Assembly: GCA_949317995.1 (NCBI GenBank)
Contig: OX439045.1
Span: 40,877,693 to 40,941,692, forward strand
From: Acholoe squamosa
Taxonomy: Eukaryota > Annelida > Polychaeta > Phyllodocida > Polynoidae
Reading direction: 5' to 3'
Length of the DNA: 64,000 bases
Shown here in pieces: positions 1-10,948 of the stretch. How positions within the stretch are numbered: the stretch's first letter is position 1; the number at the start of each line of letters is the position of its first letter. Both the position numbers and the translations under genes were made by a program. The notes under the pieces are model-generated. The model was not told the origin of the DNA. It did not search any database and saw nothing but the letters and a program-made list of their open reading frames with translations.

Positions 1-50
1 ATGGTAAAAGGTATGCCCATGCACCCCCTCGCGGGCGTACCTTTTACCGT
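1..50. repeat. Short inverted repeat at window edge
   Basis: An 18-nt arm (ATGGTAAAAGGTATGCCC) faces its near-perfect reverse complement at 33-50 across a 14-nt loop. It may be a small MITE or the end of a larger element cut off by the window start. Confidence 0.5.
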
Positions 51-566
51 GTTGATCCACATTTCTCTAGGAGCAATGGTTCACGAGATACACTCTTGGA
101 CATTCTGACCAATGAATTTAGTACAGAATGTGTGCACGGCACCACCTGCTTTAAAGTGCGATATCTCGGCAACAGCTGGTCTGTTTGACTTGGGATTTGA
201 AGCATTCAAAAGGGCAGAAATCGTACTTTCTGACTTACTATGTCACAGTAAGACCGACTCTTCCAATTGCATCAGCTGGATTTGGAGTATGGGGATACAG
301 GCAGGTAGTGAACATAGGTCAAAATATGCTAAAAAGCCCTGAAAATCCATTGGTGGGAGGGTTAATTACAATAATAATGAACTCTTTTTGCTAGATAAAG
401 AAATGGATCAGCACTTCGATTCAAAGATTAAAATCGTGATCTTACCCATTTCCTAGCCTTCCTATATAAGGGACGAAGATGCTAATTCATGTTATTGTAA
501 GAGGAATGCACCATTCAAGTATTCAACAATTCAGCTATATATATTCCAATAACCTTTGAAGAAGGA
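51..566. other. Unassigned stretch
   Basis: AT-rich, stop-dense in all frames. The two short overlapping open frames near 112-394 show no domain, splice context or composition bias. I see nothing supportable here. Confidence 0.4.
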
Positions 567-846
567 GGTACCAGGAAGGCATTTGTCAAGATGGTACGAC
601 TAGACATAAGCAGTACGACTTGAAACCCTCAATATCGGAATAGGTGATCGTAGGTAACACACTATGACTACTCTGTGCAATCAGCACTTAAGGCAGTAAT
701 TACATAGGGTTTAGTAGGGCAGTCGTACCAGTACAATTATTAGCGACCACTAGATGCAGGGCTGTTATGGTGTTTAACTGAGGGATCTCACTATGACTTG
801 AAGGGGGTCTAGTCATACCACCTTGAGAAATGCCTTCCAGTGGTAT
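567..846. mobile_element. MITE with ~40-bp terminal inverted repeats
   Basis: The left end at 567-606 and the reverse complement of 806-846 match over about 40 bp with a few mismatches; both share GGAAGGCATTT and GACTAGAC. The interior has no coding potential. Ends read TACCA...TGGTA, and TA may be the target duplication. No transposase, so non-autonomous; superfamily not assigned. Confidence 0.65.
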
Positions 847-1989
847 ATTTTAGGAGGGTATGAGGGGGCAAGTCACAATGGCTAAGGACATAGCGTTATT
901 TTGCTTCTAATCAGTGTTCAATTCAATGTTAACACTCCCATGTATACTAAGAAGAACTCATTTTTAACCATCGTAGAACCCCCTTTTATCAAATCTATTC
1001 CACGTGGTCCAAAGCATAAATAATATCTTTCTGTGTGTAGCCTCTCTTCTTAAAATAATATAATACACAGCCCAGTAGGACTAGAGAGGGACATGAGAGG
1101 CAGTGAATCATTGAACTGGCTAAGAGGGCAAGGATCACACGAAGACCTCTACGAAAAGATGTCCTTGCATCGTTGGACAAAGCAAAGCGAACACCAAAAC
1201 GTAGCTATTATATATAATAGTCATTGTTTGATAAACACATGCAGTGTTTGATCCCGGCTGTCTGTCTATAAACAGTTTTATCATCACATGGGAGAAGCAC
1301 CCATGTCTCGTTGTGAGATGAGGATATGAAAATAATCTAATATTCAAATATTATAAACATTATAATTCATGAAAGGTGATCAGACTTTAATAAAGACTAG
1401 ACAGTATAATAGATAGTGTATACTACACGTTCCCATTTTCCACTTTGCATTGATGAACGCTCGGGAATGTAGGCCTATCCATTTACCCAATATATAATGC
1501 AAGTAGGTATTGGCATTTTGGGGCCCAGTCTTCAGGTAGTATGGACGATGCGACCTTTCCTTGTTTATAGATATGAGGTATTGGGTTATTGCCACGGCAT
1601 ATCCTGAACTGCTAGGCTTCAAAAACAAATATTCTGAACTATGAGCGACTTACAATGGGAGAGTGAGGAAGAAGGGAGAAATTCTATACGCCATATCACA
1701 TGGAGTATGATCTTCTCAAAACCTGGGCATCCGCCGTCTGACTGTGCATAACTTTGCTGTGCACAGGAGCAATAGGTGTATCGCTACTAGTTCTCTATAA
1801 GATCAGCAATGGTGCACACATAAGATCTAGTGTTCAGATTTTGGTGAGGCATTTCTCTTCAATTTCGATGAAAGAAAATGTTCCTGTTGTCTATATTTAT
1901 GTTAAGTTATCGCTATTCTAGTGACCCATGGTACAACCTGTTCCCATCAAAGCATGTCCAATATAATAATGTACTATATGATGTTTATG
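847..1989. other. Unassigned stretch
   Basis: No gene, tRNA or terminal repeat recognised. Reverse-strand open frames of 60-80 codons at 995-1628 lack signs of being real exons. Confidence 0.4.
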
Positions 1990-2075
1990 GATGCACAAGT
2001 TGACTTTAGGGCCAGATAAAAGCATGAGGCGAAGACCAGTGCCTTTTTCTGCACCCTAAAGTTGACATGTGCACC
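1990..2075. repeat. Hairpin-forming MITE-like repeat
   Basis: GGATGCACAAGTTGACTTTA at the left is matched in inverse by the right end at about 2,053-2,075, with AAAAGCA-type inner matches, giving an ~86-nt foldback. Size and symmetry fit a small MITE; no clear target duplication. Confidence 0.5.
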
Positions 2076-2705
2076 CATAATCATCACACATTGCATTTAT
2101 ACCACTGTCTGCATCTTAAGGATGCATCAAAATGCGTCAGAATGCATTCTGCATTTGCTAGCATACAAAATATATATGGTATCAATAGGGTCCAAGATAT
2201 AAGACTCCTCTACCCAAAACCATCATCCAGTCCTGTGGCCTCATGCATCAGGTGTAGAACTCTGGATAAGAAGAATGCTGGTTCACTTCCTACCAATGCT
2301 GAGCTTTTTCGGTACCTACCACCTTCAAAGCTGTATAGGTATACATGAGCTGCTGTAACATATAAGAATAGTATAGAAAAAAACACTGTCAGTGTCAAGT
2401 CAGTGCCTTTATCAAATGATAAAAGCACTACGATTATCCAGTTTGGGCACCCAGAATCGTTCTGAAATGTGATTACCGTGGTATATCACAAGTGTTTTAT
2501 TGGGAAAATACTGAGTACATTGTACCCGGTATTTATACCTAACGCCCACGCATTGTGGTACCTCTGCTAGGCCCCCTGTAATAGACATGCACTATGACAA
2601 TTCAGTTAGATATCAATGACATGGTGTCCGCATCATGATAATATCACAAGTTCTATGATTCATATATTAAAAAAAGGAAACATATTTACATTAATCGTTA
2701 CTTGG
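2076..2705. other. Unassigned stretch
   Basis: No coding or repeat signature recognised beyond short open frames on both strands at 2,067-2,428, which overlap each other antisense and resemble nothing known. Confidence 0.35.
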
Positions 2706-3116
2706 CTAGGGATTAATGATGAGATGAGATGAGAGATGAGGTTCTAGGGAAAACACAGTGCATTTGTACAGAAGATTTTTAAATAAAGCAGTTTGGATAG
2801 TCACTATTATGTCACTCTTGAATTTTTCCAACGTAGTTATTAGTGTGTACTGTGCTGTTAATTGATTCCATCTTACTCTGGATTTATAGTGAGCACTTAT
2901 TAATACAATTGGTTTAAGGCAATGAGGGATTATCAATCTCTTCCCTGTGTGTAATCGAGTTGGTAAGTGCCCATTGTCAACATATTCCCTTTTCTGTGCC
3001 AATTGAAAAGCATAGAAAAGCAAATGCAGATCTCTTCTTACATATAGTTCATAACAATTACTTGCATGTCTAAGCTCAACAGTATTCATAAGAGGATTTT
3101 CTTCTAGTTTTACCAT
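2706..3116 (-). pseudogene. LINE C-terminal region
   Basis: 136 residues continuing the post-RT region (AHMVKLEENPLMNTVELR type, then HLPTRLHTGKRLIIP), ending in the 3' microsatellite. The region between it and the thumb part contains DYGDFIWDRDYRGETKELQ, a typical LINE block, in a shifted frame. Confidence 0.7.
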
Positions 3117-3215
3117 ATGGGCTACTCTTAAGGCCCAGTTCTGTAGAAGCTGAAGTTCTTTAGTCTCACCTCTATAGTCCCTATCCCATATAAAGTCTCA
3201 TTAATCAAAACATGG

Positions 3216-3527
3216 TTATATCATCGACTTATAAATGTCGACAGCAGTGGTAGGATTTATAAACTTTCTAATCCTGGATAGTTGGTGTATTATATGCTTA
3301 ATAATTCTAATAGTATTATTTCTATGCACGATAAACTTGAAATCAGTATCCAAAGTTATTCCAAGATAAGGAAAACTATATACTCTTTCCAATGTAACAT
3401 CATTCAAAGTAAAAACATTATTATCATGGTGGACATCATTATATAACATGCATTTAGTTTTCTTTTCATTGATAGTCAGAGAGTTTTGTAGCCAACACTT
3501 CTTAATTCTATTCAGTGCTATTCGCAT
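3216..3527 (-). pseudogene. LINE RT thumb region
   Basis: 103 residues: LTINEKKTKCMLYND and YSFPYLGITLDTDFKF are the conserved blocks that follow the YADD box in LINE reverse transcriptases. It is separated from the palm part by an in-frame stop and ends near a second break at about 3,216. Confidence 0.85.
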
Positions 3528-3561
3528 CTCATCAGAGGATGTGATGGAGACTATTCCATCA

Positions 3562-4140
3562 TCAGACTATTGCAGCATTAACATATATAGAAAAGAGGAT
3601 AGGAACTAAAATGGAGCCCTGAGGCACCCCATGTGTAATTGTTTTAGAGCTTGAACAGTTGTCATTAGCTATTGTCATTTGGGTTCTAAGAGATAAGTAG
3701 TTCTTAAAAAAATTACAAGTCCTAACATCCAATCCTAAAAGTGATAATTTTCCTAATAATTTTGAGTGGGAGACAGTATTAAAAGCCTTTTTGTAATCAA
3801 GATATAAGCAGTAAGTTGGCTTCTCATTAATAATGTTGTTTATAATAATACTAAGGTGCTCAGTAACTGCGCTTAGGGTCGAACGTCCCTTTCTATACCC
3901 ATGTTGTGCAGGACATAAAAGGCTATTGTCCTCCATGTACTTCTGTAGTCTATGACAAACAATTTTTTCTAAGATATTACCAGGGAGCTGTAGAAGGCTA
4001 ATCGGTCTTAGATAATTAACATCTAACGAGTTTGTTTTCTTGTGAAGGGGGACTATTGTCCCAGCTTTCCATATGTTAGGGAAAATGCTATGTCGTAAGC
4101 ACACATTGTACAAGACCAAAATTACATTAGGAATGGACAT
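3562..4140 (-). pseudogene. LINE reverse transcriptase, fingers/palm part
   Basis: 192 residues containing the usual LINE order: LRPISLLQLPGNILEKIV (fingers), HGYRKGRSTLSAV, then motif A as LYLDYKKAFNTVSH with the catalytic Asp, then GVPQGSILVPILFSIYVN (motif B). The aspartate pair of the next motif (SDDGIV, about 3,549-3,566) lies just downstream, after an in-frame stop. The enzyme would copy LINE RNA at a nicked target; this copy cannot make it whole. Confidence 0.9.
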
Positions 4141-4200
4141 CTTTTATAATAAAAGATTTACAGTGTTTAATAGCTGATGGTTTCTTTATATTAATAGTGT

Positions 4201-5159
4201 TTATATATTTCATTAAGTTAAGAAATATTATACATTATGTTAGTGTCAGGTACCGGTATACCATGATACCAGGATGATGGTAGTTACAGTATAACATTTA
4301 CATCCCTTTTTCACTTTCCTCAGATGCAAATAGTGGCATGTTGAGTGGCAAATTTAATGACTAGAAGGCTCACCGTACCCCTGCTTTCTAGATAGGACAC
4401 TTTGGGATGTTCACACCTGCACTGCAATTGCCGTGACTTAATGCCATTTGAATTCTATTTGATACATAACTGTGAGGCAAATGACGTTAAACGCAGACAT
4501 AAGAGTTCTAGATATGCCATGGTGAACAGAACAAGAGTGAATTTTAAAAAAGAATCGGTTAAACCTGTATATTTTTCTTTCTTAAAGTAAAGGGAGAGAA
4601 CCTTTATGCATTCTCTTTTTTTAACGAAGAAAGATATTTTGCCATAATTATTAGGATCCTGAAATTGCTTCACTTGATATGAACTAAGGTAGTGAGTTTG
4701 CGGGCCGACCCTCACTATAAAAAATTTCATCAAGCAGCAAGGTCCCAGTGGATTATAACATGACTTATACACAACTTTTCAAACTTTCAAGCTTTCCACC
4801 AAATAAGTATAGTCTCGACTACCCAGTGTTGGATACCTATCATATATAAAAAGAAAATTATAGCCTTACTATATGCATTAAAATGTTTCGATAAACTTGT
4901 ATGCAGTACTGTCAGGTGCCTTAAGGTTGGCATAGTAGGAGAATGTCGAGACCTGCATAGACGGCTATACACTGATACAGCCGTATTAATGTTATATGTC
5001 CAATGTACACCTGGCACTCACCCAACACCCATCCGCAATACCCGACCAATCGTAATACAGACAGCCTGTTAGGATGAATTGAACAGCCCTCAGCCATCCA
5101 AGGCAGGAAACCAGCACTAAAATGATATATTGGATTCCTTTGTGACCTATAGCTGCTGT
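4201..5159. other. Unassigned stretch
   Basis: No recognisable gene. Short reverse-strand frames (4,455-4,772; 4,787-5,187) have no known motif. A possible relic of older repeats, but nothing I can name. Confidence 0.35.
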
Positions 5160-5164
5160 GCCCC

Positions 5165-6579
5165 TGTACAACCACTATCTGTATCAATGACCGCTATCTG
5201 TAGTACTACAGATAGTGGTTGACCATCCAACCGCAATCTGTATCAAACAAACTCTAACTGTATCAAATTAAGTGTATCAAAAAGGGGTTATCTGTATCAA
5301 CTGCCCCTTGCATTCTCCCTTACGCTAAGTGTATCAACATCACTTTCACAGTGTAAACATTGAATATGTCAGCTTGGGATGTGATTAGGCAAATCCCTAA
5401 TACATATTTTCACAAGTTCGAGGATGTAGAGCAAGCTCTAAAACCTTGGCCGTGCATCCAAATGTGATTGGAACATCCCAAGTGAGGTGATAACCCTAAA
5501 TGATCACCCTTTCCAAGTGATCACCCATCCAAGTGACCACCCATCCAAAGTGAACATCCTCCTCAAGTGATCATCCCTCTGAGGTGATCACCTACCCCAA
5601 GTGTTCACCCACACCAAGCACTCATCGAAAGTTAAGTGATCATCCTGAGTGATCACCTCCCAAAGTGATCACCACCCTTAGGGAGCACCCACCCCAGATC
5701 ATCCAAAGTGATCATCCCAAGAGTGAGAACTCCTAAATTGATCACCCCAAAAATGATAACCCCAAAAGTAATCACTCCCAAAAGTGATTACCCTAAAGTG
5801 ATCAGCCCAAAAAGTGATTACTTCCCAAAAAGATCACTCCTAAAAGTGATCACTTTCAAAAGTGATCACCCCAAAGTGATCACCCTAATAGTGATCACCC
5901 CAAAAGTGACCACTTCAGAGTTATCATTCTCATCCCAAGCAATCAACCAAGTGATCTCCCAAGTGATCATCCAAAGTGATCTCCCAAGTAATCATCCCAG
6001 ATGATCATCCCATATGATCATCCCAATGTGATCACCCTCCCCCAAGTGATCACCCACCACAAGTGATCACCTACAAAAAGTGATCACCCACCCGAAGCAA
6101 TCATCCATAGTGAAGTGATCATCCCAAATAATCACCCCCAAGTGATCACCCACTTCAAGTGATCACCCACCCCAGATCATCCCTTGTGTCAATCTGGCTC
6201 AATGTGGCCCAATGTACCCATTTTTTGCCAACTTTACCTATATTTGGCCCAGTCCCTGGCTAGTTGACCCATCTTGAGGTAAATTGATCTATTTTGATGC
6301 ATATTAACCTGATTTTACCCATTTTACCCAACATGGTTCCCTCTTACCTAATTTCCAAAGTCCAATCCTATCTCAACTCACCCTGTTACACTCATGCACA
6401 CTGAGTCTATTGTTTTATACAAATAGCGGTTTTCATACAGATAGTGGTTGGATGTGTGTAAACAAAGCATTGGAAAAGTTACTACAGATAGTGTTATTTA
6501 CTACAGATTGTGGTTGGATGGTCAGCCTCTATCTGTAGTAATACAATTAGCGGTCCTTGATGCAGATAATGGTTGTACA
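5165..6579. mobile_element. Inverted-repeat element with minisatellite core
   Basis: Termini TGTACAACC...GGTTGTACA extend into inverted repeats of at least 85 bp (left 5,165-5,255; right about 6,490-6,579). They are flanked by a 5-bp direct repeat GCCCC at 5,160-5,164 and 6,580-6,584, taken as the target-site duplication. Each arm contains a smaller palindrome CTATCTGTAGTACTACAGAT. The interior is mainly a TGATCA minisatellite plus a stretch rich in TTGACCCAT-like words. No transposase; superfamily unknown. Confidence 0.75.
5480..6185. repeat. TGATCA minisatellite
   Basis: Dozens of imperfect 10-16-bp units of the form AAGTGATCACCC, most carrying the palindrome TGATCA or GTGATCAC. Unit length drifts. 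An open frame across it (5,708-6,004) is a by-product of the repeat. Confidence 0.9.
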
Positions 6580-6674
6580 GCCCCTCCACCCACCCACCCA
6601 CCCAAGACTCTGTATGGACATGTAGTATCTGCGTGGTGTGGGGTCTGGGGTAAGTCATCTTTGAATCGACCACT

Positions 6675-6810
6675 TAAGGTGTGCATCCACTGCCGACAGA
6701 TGGACCATCCGTCAGTTTCATCCGTCAATTTTATCATTGTTTTCTATGGAGCAAAACACAGATGAAGGGAGATGGATGGTCCATCCGTCACAGTGGACGC
6801 AGCCCTTTAG
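6675..6810. mobile_element. MITE, ~45-bp inverted ends
   Basis: TAAGGTGTGCATCCACTG at the left matches the reverse complement of CAGTGGACGCAGCCCTTTA at the right, continuing through GATGGACCATCC on both arms. About 135 bp long, AT-rich middle, no coding capacity. A TA or TTA duplication is possible. Confidence 0.65.
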
Positions 6811-7261
6811 CCTGTTGGTACTTCAGGGCGACTTCCAAAACTCCTTTCTTCATACAATGAGTCGTTAAATATACCTCCTCAACTACCCCGCTACCTTAGA
6901 AAGAACTAGCATTACTTTTAAATCCATGCTCATTGTTTTTGAAGATATGTTGTCTGAATTTCATCTGAAAGAGGAATGGTCAACCTTAGGTACCAACTAT
7001 GGCTGCAGCTAAGTGGTCAAGTCAGAGGAGATTATTTCTCACAAGGTCCATGATATCATGTTATACCACTATTCTGCCACCTCCCTTACTGTTATGCTGT
7101 CCTGTACCAGTGCCTTATCAGAGCATATACGCACATGTGCTTTTTGGGGGATTTTTGGATATACTTTTTCGAGGTCATGTTGGACTTAGAACATTTTGGG
7201 AAATTGCTGGCAGACATACAAATTCAGTCTCACCATTGTTTCAATGTGAAAAATCATCCAA

Positions 7262-7328
7262 ACTCCTGAGTATTGAACCCCTGCCGCAGTGGAGGTAGGC
7301 GAGGGGCTTAGCCATTACGCCACACTGA
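7262..7328 (-). mobile_element. tRNA-derived SINE head
   Basis: On the reverse strand TGGCGTAATGGCTAAGCCC looks like a pol III A box and GGGGTTCAATAC like a B box, with the spacing of a tRNA. The acceptor stem does not pair, so it is not a tRNA gene. The body probably continues toward 7,090, but its end is not defined. Confidence 0.5.
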
Positions 7329-7448
7329 ACGATGATGGAATCCAATGTAAACATATAATAAGAAGCCTGTAGGACCTAGCCGGTAGCGGTACTGCTCTGT
7401 TTACACCCACATTTCATAATGAACCCAACATTGTCACATCGATTTATT

Positions 7449-7762
7449 AAAATGTTTACATACTTAGATATCCTAGATGATCCCTCCATGCCAAATTATT
7501 CCATAATATTAACAATAAAGAAGAATCCATTGATTTTTTAATCATAAGCGAGTCACGGTCGGCCATTAGCGTCCTCCTCTTTGTCCGACGAAATGTGTCA
7601 GTGGACCGGATGTAGGTCACAGGACGAACGAGGAAGACGCTGAGAATGTTGGACCGCAACTTGCTTACGATGGAAAAATCAATGGATTCTTCTTTACTTT
7701 GAATATATTGGACATATTAAGCATGGAGGGATCATCTAGACTATCTAAAGATGTATACATTT
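7449..7762. repeat. Foldback element with ~150-bp arms
   Basis: Left arm 7,449-7,595 and the reverse complement of 7,612-7,762 match along nearly their full length (GATGATCCCTCCATG and GAAGAATCCATTGATTTTT in both). The loop is under 20 bp. Transcripts would form a long imperfect hairpin. Arms are clearly diverged, so not recent. Confidence 0.75.
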
Positions 7763-7979
7763 TAATATTTCGACATGACACTGTTGAATTCAATACAAAA
7801 AAACAGGTGGAAAGTCAGGCACCCGCCGAGGGACAACAATAATAACGGCTTCTCGCATACCAAACCGGGGAGGATTGGTGGCACTTACAAAATGTCTTCT
7901 AAAGCATTTATTCTGGGGATATCAGGTAAGAAATTAATGTTGTTATGGAGGAAAAGGTGGTATAAATGCATTATGGCAT

Positions 7980-8075
7980 AAATATGGGAGCCCACAGTTT
8001 GGATATTGATGATATTGCACTTGCCTTTGGCTTGTGCAATATTCCTCAATATCCAAACCGTGGGCTCCCATATTT
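7980..8075. repeat. Near-perfect 96-nt hairpin
   Basis: Arms of about 42 nt begin AAATATGGGAGCCCACAGTT and end in its inverse, with only a few mismatches around a loop of some 12-15 nt. Most likely a young hairpin MITE; a small-RNA precursor is the alternative. No target duplication seen. Confidence 0.65.
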
Positions 8076-8197
8076 TTTTGAACAATTTTAAACTTTATTC
8101 AGCCAAACAATTCATCATTATCAAAGTTCACAGACGTTTCATTCGCAGGTAGACATCAATATAATTTTCATCAATGTAAGTCAAATCAAGTAGTCGA

Positions 8198-8261
8198 CAA
8201 TATGATTAACATGTCATGGTACAAATACAACAATATGATTAACATGTCATAGTACAAATAT
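8198..8261. repeat. 32-bp tandem duplication
   Basis: ACAATATGATTAACATGTCA occurs twice in tandem with its following CATRGTACAAATA, differing at about two positions. Surrounding 8,080-8,480 is AT-rich with nothing else recognised. Confidence 0.7.
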
Positions 8262-8566
8262 AATAGGTTACTGAAATTTGTATATATGATACACCTGGGA
8301 AAAGATACATAAATCAGGCTGATAAGTTATGGTATTGCCTTCAGGACCTGTTATGACAGCAATACCATTTAAATCAAAAATACCATAAAATATATAGCAG
8401 TGACATTCATATTTTGAGCAAGTATCATGTATTATGGCGGTTTCATTAATAATTTAAATCACATTGATATCCCGCGCCCACTTAAAAAAAAAAAGATATC
8501 ATAGAAAAAAAAACCAAGTTAAAAACCCATTTTACCTTATATGATATACAAGTTTAGTGTTGAGTT

Positions 8567-9304
8567 TTAAGCCAGTGGGCTCAAAAGATCCTTTTTCATT
8601 TCAGCCTTAAAATAATTTATGTCAAGAATATTTCTTATTTCTGGGGGGAGTGCATTCCAACTCTGCCCACAGAATACTTCAGGATAACGAGAGTACGATA
8701 CCAGTTTAATATGATCGTACTTTAATACAGGTGCTGAAGAAAATCTAGTAATTCTAGCTCTGTTTGTCACAAATTCTGGATTTTTTGCTCTTTTGAAACC
8801 TTGGACTTTCGAATGATACACTCTTCTATCCTTTAAAAAAGGGAGATTAGTCTGGGTATGAATATACTGTGTGGGTGTGAGGATATGGGCATTTAGGCAA
8901 GTCTTTATACATATATTTTGCAGCCTTTGCAGTTCACTAATTAATGTGTCTTTAGCACCATGATAAAGAATATCGCAATAGTCAATTACCGGTAGAATAT
9001 GAGTTTTGTAAATTCTTAATCTGGCCTCTATAGACAAACATTTTCTTACTTTGAACAATAAGAATGATTTGTATCGTACACTCCTGATGAGACTTGAGAC
9101 ATACATATTGAAGTTTAACATTTGATCAAGTGTAACACCTAAATATTTATACGAAATAACAATTTTTAGGATTTTACCATTCAACTTAATTTTGGGCTTG
9201 GGGAGTTTTTTTAATTTTATCTCAGAGGCAAATACCATGACTTTTGTCTTGGACTCATTCATAGTCAACTTATTTATAGTAGTCCATTGGTGAAAACTAT
9301 TCAA
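8567..9304 (-). pseudogene. LINE RT thumb and C-terminal domain
   Basis: 245 residues: LTMNESKTKVMVFAS, YKYLGVTLDQMLNFN, LPVIDYCDILYHG and a C-terminal RYPEVFCGQSWNALPPEIRN, in the order seen after YADD in L2/Jockey-like LINEs. It ends in a stop at 8,567. The start codon given is just the first Met in an open frame that extends upstream through the FADD box. Confidence 0.88.
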
Positions 9305-9413
9305 AGCAATAGAAAGTGTGTCACATAAGACATTAAAATCCTTACCAGATACAAACAGTACAGAATCATCAGCAAATAATAAAGTTTCATGTCGGTCATT
9401 CGGTTTTATACAG

Positions 9414-9626
9414 TCATTTATATAATAATAAAAAGAATAAAGGGCCTAAAATTGAGCCCTGGGGAACTCCACAGGACAAATTTGCTGTACCAGATCTTAC
9501 ATGGTTAGCTATGGAGCATTGTTGATGCTTGGAAAGGTAATTCTCTATTAGTGTCAAATTTCTATTTCTAATGCCATAATTTTCCAATTTCTTTAGTAAT
9601 ATTAAGTAATTAACGGAATCAAACAC
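9414..9626 (-). pseudogene. LINE RT palm motif B
   Basis: FDSVNYLILLKKLENYGIR followed by CGVPQGSILGPLFFLLLY, the diagnostic RT block, overlapping the previous frame by a few bases through a frameshift in a T run. The FADDSVLF catalytic box follows at about 9,355-9,390 in the next frame. Confidence 0.9.
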
Positions 9627-10875
9627 CTTTTTTTATGTCAATGAAGGCTGCCAGTGTAATATTTCCCCTGTTTCTGTTACTTAAAATATGATTTACCAAT
9701 TTTGAAATAGTATCTAAAGTTGATTTTGATTTCTGATATCCACCCTGATTTGGTGTTAAAATTTCATATCTTTCTAAGTGCAACGATATAGCTGTATGTA
9801 TAAGTCTTTCCAGGATTTTACCTGGGAGGGGTAACACACTAATGGGTCTATAGTTTGACACATTCAATGAGTCTCCACCCTTGGGGAGGGGGGTGACTAT
9901 TGCAATTTTCCGAACATCAGGAATCTTACCAGTATTAATACATAATCTGATAATTTTTATGAATTTCTGTGGAACTTTCAATACTGCGGCTTTAAAAATA
10001 TTGGATGGAAGGTAATCGAGTGCAGATGATTTTGAGGTGTCAATATCCTTTAAACAATCTATAATTTCATCATCTGAAAAATTAAAGTCTGGCATATCGA
10101 CTACACATCGTTCTCCAAAAAATCTAAACTCCACATTATGGGCCTCTGCTAATCTGGGCCCAATACTTGCAAAGAATGAATTTATAAATTCAGCAGTATT
10201 TTCCATTACTACAACATTTCCATTGTCGTCTGTAAGACTAATTTGCTTAGTTCCAGTTTTAGTATTAGGCATTATATCTTTAACAGTTGTCCAGAATTTC
10301 TTAGAATCATTGGCATACAAGGCTGAAAGATCACAATAATAATTTTCCTTGGCCTTTTTTAATTCATCGTTTACACGATTCCTGAGAACTCTAGCTCTAT
10401 GCCACACAATAATACTCATTGCATTACAAGCCTCTGATAACATGGAATTTTTGTCATGAATTAACTCTAATAAATAATTAGTCATCCAAGGCTTGGCCTT
10501 GTCCTTAACCTTAAAACTTCTTACAGGGCATTGAACATCTAGATATTGTTTCAAAATGTTTTCAAATGTAGTCCATGCTTCCGAGCTATCTGTGCAGTTA
10601 TCAAAGTAACTCCAATCATGATTTGCAACCTGGTTAAGAAATTCAACCATGTTCAAATTTTTATAAGACCTGCCAAGGAAAGACCTAAAATTCTTTTTTA
10701 TTCTTAAGTTTGTTTTTTTTATAAAGTGTATGGGAAGGTGATCACTTAAGTGGATATTGACTGGCCCTGAGGAAATAATAGATTCACAGTTTGAAAAAAT
10801 TAAGTCGATACACAATCTAGTACCAGATGTAGTCGTCACCTTATTGACAAGCTGGGATAAATGAAATTGGTCCAT
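9619..10875 (-). pseudogene. LINE endonuclease C-terminus and RT N-terminus
   Basis: 418 residues. Residues about 1-60 carry the endonuclease end (RLCIDLIFSN, then HLSDHLPIHF with the conserved Asp-His). Residues about 60-330 form the linker common to these LINEs (KAKPWMTNYL, KKFWTTVKD). RT starts with SNYRPISVLPLPGKILERL and GGYQKSKSTLDTISKLVNHI. The frame ends at FIDIKKGV, the position of the first catalytic Asp motif, where a frameshift follows. An upstream in-frame extension to about 10,945 is open. Confidence 0.92.
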
Positions 10876-10948
10876 TGTTTCATATAATAAGTGTTTTTTA
10901 TTAGAATTGGACAGTGTATTAACATTAAAATCTCCAATTAATATTTAT

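Larger units (their letters stand above)
2706..4200 (-). mobile_element. 5'-truncated LINE, Jockey/CR1/L2 group
   Basis: A reverse-strand non-LTR retrotransposon remnant. It holds reverse transcriptase motifs and the C-terminal region, but no endonuclease. The 3' end (low coordinates) runs into a CATCT-type microsatellite at about 2,715-2,738; short tandem 3' tails are usual in CR1/L2-like LINEs. Truncation at the 5' end near 4,150-4,200 fits incomplete target-primed reverse transcription. Several frame breaks mark it as dead. The precise clade is not decided. Confidence 0.85.
8480..10948 (-). mobile_element. 5'-truncated LINE with partial endonuclease, Jockey/CR1/L2 group
   Basis: A reverse-strand LINE about 2.4 kb long. 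In 5'-3' order it keeps the C-terminal part of an APE-type endonuclease (GDFNV at about 10,935 and SDHLPIHF), the linker, the full RT motif set, and the post-RT region ending near 8,567. The 5' part is missing beyond about 10,948. The 3' end lies in an A/T-rich stretch at about 8,480-8,560. Frame breaks near 9,410-9,640 and 9,305-9,414 show it is inactive. It belongs to a different lineage from the 2.7-4.2 kb LINE, judging by RT divergence. Confidence 0.9.

Noticed and set aside
5708-6004. A 98-residue protein with ITPK repeats
   Set aside because: Translation of the TGATCA minisatellite.
10037-10339. Forward 100-codon frame
   Set aside because: Antisense shadow of the LINE endonuclease/RT coding region.
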